Under the pieces are notes generated by a model. It did no database searches, was not told the origin of the DNA, and worked only from the letters and a program-made list of their open reading frames with translations. A program made the position numbers and the translations under genes. Positions 1 to 7,122 of a stretch of DNA of 9,406 bases are shown in pieces. Source of the stretch: Comamonadaceae bacterium (GTDB lineage Bacteria > Pseudomonadota > Gammaproteobacteria > Burkholderiales > Burkholderiaceae_C); the NCBI GenBank assembly GCA_947458345.1, contig CANHBU010000043.1:1-9406 (forward strand), written 5' to 3'. Every line of letters starts with the position of its first letter. Position 1 is the first letter of the stretch.

Positions 1-481
1 CTTCCTCGTTGACCAAGATATGGCGCAGGCGGTATTGCTTGGGGCCCAGCAGCTTGACCTGGCGCTCGTACTCGATGCGCAGGTCCTCGTCACTGATCTC
101 TTTGGACTGCACCGTCTGCTGCTGCCAGGCCTGAGTCAGCACCGACTGACGCGCCAACTCCATCTGCGCCTGCACCAGCGGCAACTTGTCCAGGCCCTCC
201 TTGATGGCCGCCTGCGCCATCAGCGCCTGGGTGACCAAGGCTTCGCGAACAGCGGCCTGTATTTGCGGCGAATTGGGCGCGCCGCGGGAGAGCTGCTCGC
301 GCAGCAGCACTTCGGCACGCGCCAGGGACTGCGGCTCACCGTTGACGGTGACAAAAGCCCGACTCAGGGCGTCCTGGCTCGGTGCTGCTTGTTGGGCCCA
401 CGCAGGCACTTGCGTCAAAACAAAAAGCGCCAGCAAGCTGGCCACGGCTGCAGATAGCGGGTTCAATCGGGATGCGTTCAT
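1..481 (-). CDS. SurA/PpiC-type periplasmic peptidyl-prolyl isomerase (foldase), 3' part missing
   Basis: The gene reads leftward from an ATG at 481 and is still open at the window edge, giving the first 160 residues. Residues 1-29 form a Sec signal peptide: Arg near the start, a hydrophobic stretch at about 11-24, and a likely cut after Ala-Trp-Ala. Residues 40-145 are a helical, Gln/Glu/Ala-rich segment like the SurA N-terminal chaperone domain. The last visible stretch, KQYRLRHILVNEE at 148-160, is the typical opening of a parvulin rotamase domain. Family members catalyse proline cis-trans isomerisation and chaperone exported or outer-membrane proteins in the periplasm. The upstream sequence has a weak GGA-containing ribosome site. 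The gene diverges from the DMT transporter. SurA, PpiD and PrsA-like family members cannot be told apart without the C-terminus, so no symbol is given. Confidence 0.85.
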   Translation of the reverse strand, partial: MNASRLNPLSAAVASLLALFVLTQVPAWAQQAAPSQDALSRAFVTVNGEPQSLARAEVLLREQLSRGAPNSPQIQAAVREALVTQALMAQAAIKEGLDKLPLVQAQMELARQSVLTQAWQQQTVQSKEISDEDLRIEYERQVKLLGPKQYRLRHILVNEE

Positions 482-545
482 ATCGGTTTTCCGTCCTGGG
501 TGCGTGCGGACACTGAGAAGCCGGCCCATGTCACGCGAAGCATTC

Positions 546-576
546 ACTGTAGCCCATAAGAGCCAGCCCGGAGCAA
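546..576 (-). promoter_or_regulatory. possible sigma70-type promoter for the leftward foldase gene
   Basis: Read on the minus strand, TTGCTC (571-576) is followed after 19 nt by TACAGT (546-551), which matches TATAAT at four of six positions. It lies about 65 nt upstream of the foldase ATG. The spacer is longer than the optimum of 17, so this is only a weak candidate. No comparable candidate was seen on the plus strand for the transporter. Confidence 0.25.
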
Positions 577-746
577 GAACCCAAGTCATCAGAGCGCGTG
601 CTTGGGCACCGCCAGGGGGCATGACCCGCCTTTCGGGGTTCGGCGCTGCCCCGTACCTGCACTTATCGCCAAAGTGACTTGTGACCCCAATCAGAGCAGC
701 AGCCGGTGCGATCATCCGGTACTCGCCCGGTGCGACCTATCCACCG

Positions 747-1652
747 ATGCCCACTCGCAAACTTCACCTCGACGCCTTGGCCGTGGCTAGCCTGCTGGTC
801 TGCTGCGCGCTGTGGGGGCTCAATCAGATCGTGATCAAGCTGTCCGTGGAGCATATCGGGCCTTTGACCCTGTCGGCCCTGCGCTCGCTGGTCAGCGGCC
901 TACTGGTGCTGCTGTGGTGCGGCTTACGGGGCATTGCCCTTTTCAGAGCCGACGGTACCCTCAAGGGCGGTCTGCTGGTGGGCGCGATGTATGCGGGCAC
1001 GGTGGCCTTCACCTACCTGGGCTTGCACTACACCAGCGCGAGTCGATTTGGCGTGTTTCTTTATCTGTCTCCCTTCGTTGTCGCTCTGGGTATGCCGCTG
1101 ATTGAAAAATCCGAGCGCCTGTCGCTGATGCAGTTCGGTGGCCTGCTGGTGGCCTTTGCCGGCATGGCACTGGCATTCGTTGAAAGCCTGGACGGCCCGG
1201 CGCCGCCCGACCAGTGGCTGGGCGACCTCATGGCGGCGGCTTCAGGATTTTTTTGGGCTCTGACTGTTCTGGCCGTACGTGGCACGCGCCTGAACCAGGC
1301 GAGCCCAGAAAAAAGTCTGTTCTACAAGCTGCTGTTTTCCTTCCCCTTGTTGGCCCTGTGCAGTTGGCTCAGTGGCGAGTCGCTCACGCCAGTGTGGTCA
1401 GCTGAGCTCATCGGCCTGGTGGCTTACCAATGCGTGGTGGTCACCTTTGCCAGCATGCTGCTGTGGTACTGGCTGCTGCGCCGCTACCCGGCGGGCAAGA
1501 TGTCGGTCTTTACCTTGCTCACCCCGGTTTTCGGCCTGCTGGCCGGGGTGTTGCTGCTCGATGACCCCCTGACCCTGCCCCTGGTGCTGGGGCTGGCCAC
1601 CGTCACCGCCGGCCTGCTGCTGGTCAATCGGCGGGTGCCGCCGGTCACCTGA
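747..1652 (+). CDS. EamA/DMT-family inner-membrane transporter (RhaT/YdcZ-like)
   Basis: The product is a 301-residue, very hydrophobic protein with about ten membrane segments (roughly residues 12-30, 43-60, 75-93, 100-118, 128-146, 160-178, 193-211, 220-242, 253-271 and 276-294), arranged as two tandem EamA repeats. The ALWGLNQIVIK motif at 21-31 is the usual family signature near the end of helix 1, and the C-terminal TPVFGLLAG segment is also typical. Length matches the family norm of 280-300. The ATG at 747 is chosen because a GTG start at 681 would add 22 non-hydrophobic residues with no ribosome site; 747 lacks a strong one too. DMT proteins export or import metabolites such as amino acids or purines. 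Substrate cannot be inferred here. waaC follows 75 nt later. Confidence 0.88.
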   Translation: MPTRKLHLDALAVASLLVCCALWGLNQIVIKLSVEHIGPLTLSALRSLVSGLLVLLWCGLRGIALFRADGTLKGGLLVGAMYAGTVAFTYLGLHYTSASRFGVFLYLSPFVVALGMPLIEKSERLSLMQFGGLLVAFAGMALAFVESLDGPAPPDQWLGDLMAAASGFFWALTVLAVRGTRLNQASPEKSLFYKLLFSFPLLALCSWLSGESLTPVWSAELIGLVAYQCVVVTFASMLLWYWLLRRYPAGKMSVFTLLTPVFGLLAGVLLLDDPLTLPLVLGLATVTAGLLLVNRRVPPVT

Positions 1653-1727
1653 AATGCGCTGAGTTGATTCAAGCCAAATGGGCCCAGGGACACCTGGTCC
1701 ACCAGCTCGCCTGCGAGAATCGAATAC

Positions 1728-2696
1728 ATGCATATCTTGGTGATTCGTCTTTCCGCTCTGGGCGACATTGTTCATTCCTTGCCGGCCCTGACTGACCTGC
1801 GGCGGCATTTGCCTGAGGCGCAAATTGATTTTGCCGTCGATGAGCGCTTCGTCGAGCTTGCCCAAATGCACAGCCACGTTGACCGTGTCATTTCACTGCC
1901 GCTCAAGCGTTGGAAACGCAACCTCGCAAAGAGATCAACTTGGCAGGAGCTGCGGCAAACATTACGAATGCTTAGAAGCGCCCACTATGACCACGTCATT
2001 GACCTGCACGGATTGAACAAAAGCGCGATCGTGGCCTGGCTGTCGCGCTCGCCAGACCGCGTCGGACCGGCGGCGGCCTACTGCAGCGAATGGCTCGCCC
2101 CCAGGCTTTATCACAGGTACTGCAACCCGTCCGAGGCCTGGCTGCCGGTACCTCGAATGCGCGGGGTGGTCGCTGCCGCACTGGGGCACACCAATCCTGG
2201 GCCGCTCGACTATGGCCTGACTCACACTTGGGCCGGTCGGGCCTCAGGCGAGGTGGTGCTGATTCACAGCACTTCAGCCAGCGACAAACTGTGGCCAGAG
2301 GAACATTGGATCACCATCGGCCGCCAGCTGATTGCACAGGGCATGACGCCAGTCTTGCCCTGGGGCAGTGAGTCGGAAAAAGAGCGTTCGGTGCGGCTGG
2401 CGCAAGCCATGGGCGCTGCGGCCTTGGTGCCACCCAGACGCACCATTTCTCAGTGGGCCCAGGTGATTAGTCGCAGCGCTCTGGTCGTGGGCGTAGACAC
2501 CGGGCTGACCCACTTGGCAGCCGCCGCTGGTGTGCCCTGCCTGGCAATTTTCGCAGCCACGGGGTCGGAGCTGTTTGCGCCACAAAACCCCGACCTGGCG
2601 ATCGCACTGGGCGGTCGCGGTCAGGCCGCGGCGCTGCAGGCAGTGCAAGACAGCATTGAAAGCTTGCGCACAGCCAGCCAGGCCGAGCCGGCCTGA
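1728..2696 (+). CDS. waaC: lipopolysaccharide heptosyltransferase I (GT9 family)
   Basis: This 322-residue protein matches WaaC/RfaC in length and order of motifs. The N-terminus MHILVIRLSALGDIVHSLPA carries the family G-D motif, with Asp13 at the position of the WaaC catalytic aspartate. SASDKLWPEEHW at 183-194 has Lys187, the expected nucleotide-sugar phosphate contact. LPWGSESEKERSVRLA lies at 210-225, and VVGVDTGLTHLAAA at 253-266 is the conserved GT9 acceptor/donor signature. The enzyme adds the first L-glycero-D-manno-heptose from ADP-heptose to Kdo2-lipid A on the cytoplasmic face of the inner membrane. The start has only a weak GAGA ribosome site 10 nt upstream. It may be co-transcribed with the upstream transporter. 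Its stop lies 10 nt from that of the convergent tctC-like gene. WaaF (heptosyltransferase II) is less likely because the WPEEHW and LPWG motifs are WaaC-like. Confidence 0.93.
   Translation: MHILVIRLSALGDIVHSLPALTDLRRHLPEAQIDFAVDERFVELAQMHSHVDRVISLPLKRWKRNLAKRSTWQELRQTLRMLRSAHYDHVIDLHGLNKSAIVAWLSRSPDRVGPAAAYCSEWLAPRLYHRYCNPSEAWLPVPRMRGVVAAALGHTNPGPLDYGLTHTWAGRASGEVVLIHSTSASDKLWPEEHWITIGRQLIAQGMTPVLPWGSESEKERSVRLAQAMGAAALVPPRRTISQWAQVISRSALVVGVDTGLTHLAAAAGVPCLAIFAATGSELFAPQNPDLAIALGGRGQAAALQAVQDSIESLRTASQAEPA
2679..2695. terminator. GC-rich hairpin overlapping the waaC stop codon; possible bidirectional terminator
   Basis: CAGGCC (2679-2684) and GGCCTG (2690-2695) form a perfect 6-bp stem with a 5-nt loop. 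It spans the end of waaC and lies just before the converging tctC-like stop at 2707. No T-tract follows on either strand, so intrinsic termination is uncertain and the hairpin may simply mark the transcript ends. Confidence 0.3.
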
Positions 2697-2706
2697 TCGT
2701 GGATCC

Positions 2707-3672
2707 TCAATTGCCCTTGATATTGTTCTCCTGAGCCACCTGCCGCCACAGTGCAATCTCGCTGGCGATCAGGCGGGTAAATTCTTCGGGCGTGTTGGTC
2801 ATCGGGATGCTGGCCTTGGCGGCAATGCGCGCGCGCACATCGGGCATGTCGACGATGCGCACCATCTCCTCGTGCAGGCGCTTGACGATGTCAGCCGGTG
2901 TGCCGGCCGGCGCCAGCAGACCGATCCACAGCGAGACCTTGAGGTCGATGCCCAGCTCGGCCAGGGTGGGCACATTGGGCAAGTCCTTGAGGCGCTCGGT
3001 CGAGGTCACGGCCAGGGCTTTGACGCGACCGCTTTGTAAGCCCGTGATCGCAGGGCCCGAATCGGCCAGAGTCATGGTCACGTCGCCGGTCATCACCGCC
3101 TGCACCGCTTCGTTGGCGCCCTTGTAGGGAATGTGCATGAACTTGGCGCCGGTGCGCCGGTTAAAGAGCTCGGTGGTCAGCTGGAAAGATGCCGAGCTGG
3201 CGCCGTAATTGGCCTTGTCAGGGTTGGCGCGCGATTGCGCTACCAGCTCTTGCACATTGCGCGCCGGGTTGTTGGCATTGACGAGCAAGACCAGGGGCGA
3301 ATTGCTCATGATGGAAATCGGCGCAAAGTCGCGCGGACCGTAGGGCAGCTTGTCGTTGAGGGCATGGTTGAAGATGATGGGACCGGGCGCGCCCATCATC
3401 AGGGTGTAGCCGTCGGGCTTGGCCTTAGAGACATAGGTACTGGCCACGACCGCGCCCACACTGGGACGGTTTTCGATCACCACCGGCTGCTTGAGCCGAT
3501 CGGCAAGCTTTTCGGCCAGCAGCCGCGCCATGAAGTCCACGCCGCCGCCGGCCGCATAGCCGACCACGAGGGTCACGGGCTTGTTGGGATAGTCCTGCGC
3601 CTGCGCGAGGGGAGCCAGGCAGACGGTGGCCAGCGCAAGGGCTGCACGCTTGAACACGTTGGAAAGCAACAT
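2707..3672 (-). CDS. Bug/TctC-family tripartite tricarboxylate transporter substrate-binding protein
   Basis: The product has 321 residues, the usual size for this periplasmic binding-protein family. Residues 1-25 form a Sec signal peptide ending PLAQA, followed by QDYPNKPV, the classic Bug mature N-terminus. The ligand-pocket loop AAGGGVDFMAR lies at 40-50. ENRPSVGAVV, PDGYTL and HIPYKG are further family signatures. The protein should bind a small carboxylate or related solute in the periplasm. The ATG at 3672 is preferred over an in-frame TTG at 3690 because AAGGAG sits 5 nt upstream of it. The gene starts 21 nt after the ThDP-enzyme gene ends, so the two are almost certainly one operon. 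No TctA or TctB membrane subunits are visible, as is common for orphan Bug proteins. Ligand unknown. Confidence 0.94.
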   Translation of the reverse strand: MLLSNVFKRAALALATVCLAPLAQAQDYPNKPVTLVVGYAAGGGVDFMARLLAEKLADRLKQPVVIENRPSVGAVVASTYVSKAKPDGYTLMMGAPGPIIFNHALNDKLPYGPRDFAPISIMSNSPLVLLVNANNPARNVQELVAQSRANPDKANYGASSASFQLTTELFNRRTGAKFMHIPYKGANEAVQAVMTGDVTMTLADSGPAITGLQSGRVKALAVTSTERLKDLPNVPTLAELGIDLKVSLWIGLLAPAGTPADIVKRLHEEMVRIVDMPDVRARIAAKASIPMTNTPEEFTRLIASEIALWRQVAQENNIKGN

Positions 3673-3677
3673 GAGAA

Positions 3678-3683
3678 CTCCTT
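3678..3683 (-). promoter_or_regulatory. strong ribosome binding site that fixes the tctC-like start
   Basis: AAGGAG on the minus strand lies 5 nt before the ATG at 3672, inside the 21-nt gap after the ThDP-enzyme stop. It decides the start over the upstream TTG at 3690. Confidence 0.8.
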
Positions 3684-3693
3684 GAAACAAAGA

Positions 3694-5427
3694 CTACTGC
3701 AGGCCGACCTGTACATTGAGCACAGCCGAACGGCCTTGATCGAGGGCTTGCAGGCAGCGGGCGATGGCGGCGTCGGCCTGCTCGGGATCGCGCAGGCATT
3801 CGCCGTACGCACCAAAGGCCTGACCCACCTGCTCAAAGTGCCGGGCCGGGCCTTGCAGGCGCGATTGGTATTCATTGGCCTGGGCTGCCGCGCCGTCGGG
3901 GTAGACGCGCAGCACCGCCTCTTTAACGGCCTGCCAGCCGCCGTTGTCAAGCACGACGGTGAAGATGGGCAGGCCATAGCGCTGGGCGGTGGCATAGACC
4001 GAGCTGGGCGTACAAAAGTGAAAACCGCCGTCACCGACGATATGCACCACGCGAGCGCCTGGCCGCGCCAGCTTGGCCCCCAGAGCCATGCCGCCGCTGT
4101 AACCCAAGCCGCCACCGGCCCCGCCCCAAAAACTCAGCGGCTCGGTGCGCGCGATCTGCTGCATCACTGCGGGCGAATTGCGAACCGCCTCGTTGATCAC
4201 GATGTCCTGCGCCGCCAGGGCCCGGCCCAGCGCTGCGCAGATCCAGGCCGGCGCAATCGCATCGACCTGCCCCGGCTTGGAGGCGGCCTGCGCCCAGGCG
4301 CCGCGGCGACGCTCGGCCGCTTCGGCCAGCTGCAGCCGCCGCTGAGCAGCGCGCTCATGAAAGTCGGCATTGACACCCTCGCGAACGAGCGCGGCCACCT
4401 GACGCAGCACGGTGCCGACATCGGCCTGCACCCGCAGGTCGGTGGCAAAACCCCACATCGGGTAGTCTTGCTTGATCGGGTCGACGTCGACGTGGGCCCA
4501 CCAAGTGCCCGGTTCGGGCTGAACGAACTTGGGCAGCCAGGGCACATCGACATCGAGCAGCAAACCGACGTCGGCGCCGGGTAGCACAGCCGCCGGATCA
4601 AAACCGGCGAAGCAGTCCGATTGCCTGGAGATGCTCAGGGTGCTGGCCATGTAGTCGACCACCGGCATGCCACACAGCTGAGCCAGATCTTCCAGCGCGG
4701 CCACGGCCTCGGCCTTGCGCCCAAGGTAGGACGTGATCGCCACCGGCCGCTTGGCTGCCAGCAGCCGATCGGCGATGCGCTGCGCCCGCTCGGGGTCGAT
4801 GCCGCCGAGCAAGGAAGGCCCATAACGCTGCGCGCCAAAAGCCTGATCGCTCGCGCTGACCTGCTCGGCCAGCACCTCACGCGGCAAGGTCATGAAAACC
4901 GGCCCGGGCGGCTCGCTGTGCATCACCGAATGGGCGCGGCGCAGGGCCTCACGCGCCACCACGGCAGTGGGCAGGTTGTATTCCCATTTGACGTAGGGGC
5001 GCACCAGACTGCCGATATCAAACGGGTCCTGCACAAAATGCACATAGTTGTCACGCGAACCGGGCAGCTCGCCGCGCAGCGTAAAGGGCGCCTTGCCCGC
5101 CAGCAGCATCACCGGCAGGCGCGCGCGCAGCATGTTGTGCATGCCCATGACCGCGTTGGCCGTACCGGCATCAACATGCACCATGACCGCCTGTCCACGG
5201 CCGGTCAGGGCAGCGTAACCGGCAGCCATGTGCACCGCCACGTTTTCATGCGGACACAAGATGAACTGCGGATGGGCTAAGCCTTGCGCGTCCCAGCGCG
5301 CGAGTTCCTCGATCAGGCTGACATGGTCCGTCCCCAAATTGGAGAACACATGCTCGATACCCAGATCGGCGAGCCCCTGCAAAAAGTGATGGGCGCCGCT
5401 GGCGCTGGACGTGGGCTGTGGGGTCAT
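3694..5427 (-). CDS. thiamine-diphosphate-dependent enzyme, acetolactate synthase/benzoylformate decarboxylase superfamily
   Basis: This 577-residue protein has the three-domain plan of the superfamily. The N-terminal PYR domain (about 10-185) contains PHENVAVHMAAGYA, with Glu61 as the expected ThDP-activating glutamate. A central domain (about 210-350) holds PVAITSYLGR and VDYMASTLS segments. The C-terminal PP domain (about 395-560) carries the metal/diphosphate motif GDGG (465-468) through to Asn495 in VVLDNGGW. A glycine-rich WGGAGGGLGYSGG lies at 434-446. Such enzymes cleave or form C-C bonds next to a carbonyl, usually by decarboxylating 2-oxo acids. Biosynthetic acetolactate synthase is unlikely: no small subunit is adjacent, and the partner gene is a solute-binding protein. 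The automatic label 'acetolactate synthase large subunit' would therefore be loose. The ATG at 5427 has no Shine-Dalgarno sequence; the sequence just upstream is pyrimidine-rich. Exact reaction unknown. Confidence 0.88.
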   Translation of the reverse strand: MTPQPTSSASGAHHFLQGLADLGIEHVFSNLGTDHVSLIEELARWDAQGLAHPQFILCPHENVAVHMAAGYAALTGRGQAVMVHVDAGTANAVMGMHNMLRARLPVMLLAGKAPFTLRGELPGSRDNYVHFVQDPFDIGSLVRPYVKWEYNLPTAVVAREALRRAHSVMHSEPPGPVFMTLPREVLAEQVSASDQAFGAQRYGPSLLGGIDPERAQRIADRLLAAKRPVAITSYLGRKAEAVAALEDLAQLCGMPVVDYMASTLSISRQSDCFAGFDPAAVLPGADVGLLLDVDVPWLPKFVQPEPGTWWAHVDVDPIKQDYPMWGFATDLRVQADVGTVLRQVAALVREGVNADFHERAAQRRLQLAEAAERRRGAWAQAASKPGQVDAIAPAWICAALGRALAAQDIVINEAVRNSPAVMQQIARTEPLSFWGGAGGGLGYSGGMALGAKLARPGARVVHIVGDGGFHFCTPSSVYATAQRYGLPIFTVVLDNGGWQAVKEAVLRVYPDGAAAQANEYQSRLQGPARHFEQVGQAFGAYGECLRDPEQADAAIARCLQALDQGRSAVLNVQVGLQ

Positions 5428-5600
5428 GAGGGGGCAATTGTGAAAGCAGGGCCAAGCCGCACGGTCAGGGCGCGAAGTTTGGGCCGATGATGCGGGCCAT
5501 CAGCGGCTCGTGCCACAGGGCAATCCCTAAGCACACTGAGCATCTTTTCGTCGCATGCTTGAGGCTGTTCCGGCAAGAGCCATGCCGGGCACGCCATGCC

Positions 5601-6050
5601 ATGTCTTCAAGCCCCAGCACCCTCCCAAGCGTACCACCCGATGTCCAGCTCGCCTGCCAGGCCAGCCTGATGGCCTTCATGGCCCACTTCGATGCCGACG
5701 AGTTCGAGGCAATGCAGGATTGGTTCGCCCCTGATGGCGTCTGGGAGCGCCCCGACGGCACGCTCAGGGGCCTGGGCCAGTTGCGCGCCTGGTGCGAGGC
5801 GCGCAAAGGCGGAACCATTTTCGTGCGCCACCTGCTGTGCAATTTGCGCTTCGAGGCGCTGCCCCAAGGCCGGGTGCGCATCCATTCCTACGTGACGGTC
5901 TACCGCCATGACGGCCAGAGCGGCGACGCACGACCCGCGCCCATGAGCGGCCCCGCCCTGGTGGGCCGCTACACCGATGACCTGGTGTTGCACGAAGGGC
6001 GCTGGAAAATCCATCACAAGAGCGTTCAGGCTGACTTCAAGGCCAGGTGA
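5601..6050 (+). CDS. NTF2/SnoaL-like protein (polyketide cyclase or dehydratase-like fold)
   Basis: From the ATG at 5601 the product has 149 residues, typical for a single SnoaL_4-like domain of the NTF2 superfamily. The segment ASLMAFMAHFDADEFEAM (21-38) is the opening helix. WFAPDGVWERPDGTLRG (41-57) is the characteristic hairpin, RHLLCN (76-81) is the conserved Arg-His-x-x-x-Asn strand, and a WKIHHKSV strand closes the cone at 136-143. Relatives include scytalone dehydratase-like enzymes, polyketide cyclases and the small subunits of ring-hydroxylating dioxygenases. No large dioxygenase subunit is visible here. An in-frame start at 5487 would add 38 residues of unlikely composition. No clear ribosome site precedes 5601, so the start is moderately sure. 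It is probably the first gene of a three-gene operon. Function is otherwise unknown. Confidence 0.8.
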   Translation: MSSSPSTLPSVPPDVQLACQASLMAFMAHFDADEFEAMQDWFAPDGVWERPDGTLRGLGQLRAWCEARKGGTIFVRHLLCNLRFEALPQGRVRIHSYVTVYRHDGQSGDARPAPMSGPALVGRYTDDLVLHEGRWKIHHKSVQADFKAR

Positions 6051-6080
6051 ACGCGTCTGCATTACCACCGCTGATCTCAG

Positions 6081-6085
6081 AAGGA
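6081..6085 (+). promoter_or_regulatory. ribosome binding site for the NMT1-like binding protein
   Basis: AAGGA within AGAAGGAAAA lies 6 nt before the ATG at 6092. It supports that start over the in-frame GTG at 6047, which overlaps the stop of the preceding gene. Confidence 0.75.
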
Positions 6086-6091
6086 AAAACC

Positions 6092-7105
6092 ATGAAAAAA
6101 AACCTGAACCTGAAAAAAATCCTGACTGTTTGCACGGCCATGGTGCTGGCTGCCAGCGCCCAGGCGCAGCAGACACCCCCGCCCAACGACCCGGTGACCC
6201 TGCGCGTCAATGTGTTCCGGGGCGCCAGCAATTTGCCGATCTACATGGCGCAGGAAAAGGGCTACTTTGCGCGCCGCGGCATCACCTTGCAGATGTTCTT
6301 TACGCCCAACTCCACCCAACAACGCGCCGGTCTGGCCGCTGGCAGTTTTGAAATTGCGCACGCCGCAGTCGACAACACCGTGGCCATGATCGAAGTGGCC
6401 AAGGCCGATGCGGTCATCGTGGCCGGCGGCGACGGCGGCATGAACGAAGTGCTGGTGCGCCAGGACATCAACAAGGCCGCCGACATGCGCGGGCGCACCT
6501 ATGTGGTCGATGCGCCCAATACCGCCTATGCGCTGATCGGGCGCAAGATCTTCAAGGACGCCGGCCTCAAGGAAGGCCAGGACTACAAGATTTTCCCCCT
6601 GGGCGGCTCGGAGGCGCGCACCAAGGGGCTCGACACGCCCGAGGGCGCGGCCACCTTGCTCAACCCGCCGTGGAACTTTCTGGCCAAAGAGCGCGGCGCC
6701 AAGAGCCTGGGCCGCACCATCGACCTGTTCGGCCCTTACCAGGCGCAAGGCGTCTTCGTGATGCGGCCTTGGGCGGCGGCCAATGGGCCGGCCCTGGAGC
6801 GTTACCTGGCGGCCTACATCGAGGGCTGCCGCGCGGCGCAAGACCCCGCAGAGCGCACGCTCGCGCTCAATGTCCTCAAGCGCGACCTCAAGCTCAGCGA
6901 TCAGGTCGCCGAGATGACCTACACCGAACTCATGACCAAGGGCAGCGGGCTGGCGCCCAACTGCGCCTTCGACATGCAAGGCTTTCGCAACGTGCTGGCC
7001 CTGCGCGCCGAGATCGAGGGCCAGTGGGGCGGCAAGGCGCCGGAGCCTGAGCGTTTTCTGGATCTGAGCTTTTACAACCGGGCGCTCGGACACGCCCGCC
7101 CCTGA
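6092..7105 (+). CDS. ABC-type periplasmic substrate-binding protein, NMT1/SsuA/TauA-like
   Basis: The product has 337 residues. Residues 1-25 are a Sec signal peptide: four lysines within MKKNLNLKK, then a hydrophobic core, ending SAQAQ. The mature part begins with VTLRVNVFRGASNLPIYMAQ and EKGYFARRGITLQ, the typical NMT1/SsuA opening in which the protein recognises its ligand and contrasts it with background solutes. NSTQQRAGLAAGSFEIAHAA follows, as expected for the first lobe. Family members deliver sulfonates, nitrate, pyrimidine precursors or aromatic acids to an ABC importer. No permease or ATPase gene is visible, so this is an orphan binding protein in the window. It lies 41 nt after the NTF2-like gene and 17 nt before the VOC gene, which indicates one operon. 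The 5' end is A-rich, with runs of eight and seven A. Confidence 0.87.
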   Translation: MKKNLNLKKILTVCTAMVLAASAQAQQTPPPNDPVTLRVNVFRGASNLPIYMAQEKGYFARRGITLQMFFTPNSTQQRAGLAAGSFEIAHAAVDNTVAMIEVAKADAVIVAGGDGGMNEVLVRQDINKAADMRGRTYVVDAPNTAYALIGRKIFKDAGLKEGQDYKIFPLGGSEARTKGLDTPEGAATLLNPPWNFLAKERGAKSLGRTIDLFGPYQAQGVFVMRPWAAANGPALERYLAAYIEGCRAAQDPAERTLALNVLKRDLKLSDQVAEMTYTELMTKGSGLAPNCAFDMQGFRNVLALRAEIEGQWGGKAPEPERFLDLSFYNRALGHARP

Positions 7106-7122
7106 ACCCGGCGGCCCAGGCC

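Noticed and set aside
616..652. Imperfect hairpin upstream of the transporter (GGGGCA with TGCCCC, inner CCCG with CGGG)
   Set aside because: The two stem segments are offset by unequal internal loops and there is no T-run, so it is neither a convincing terminator nor a conserved structure on this evidence.
681..746. Upstream GTG start for the DMT transporter
   Set aside because: The extra 22 residues look unlike a transporter N-terminus and no ribosome site precedes them. The frame from 747 begins the usual way.
3133..4584. 483-codon open frame on the plus strand
   Set aside because: It lies antisense to the well-supported Bug/TctC and ThDP-enzyme genes. Its product is His/Gly/Arg/Gln-rich with no recognisable motif, as expected for the complement of GC-rich coding DNA.
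5487..5600. N-terminal extension of the NTF2-like gene from 5487
   Set aside because: The 38 extra residues are Cys/His/Arg-rich with no domain similarity, and the fold starts after 5601.
6077..7093. 338-codon open frame on the minus strand
   Set aside because: It mirrors the NMT1-like gene, which has a signal peptide, a good ribosome site and family motifs. The antisense product has the His/Gly/Arg-rich composition of a shadow frame.
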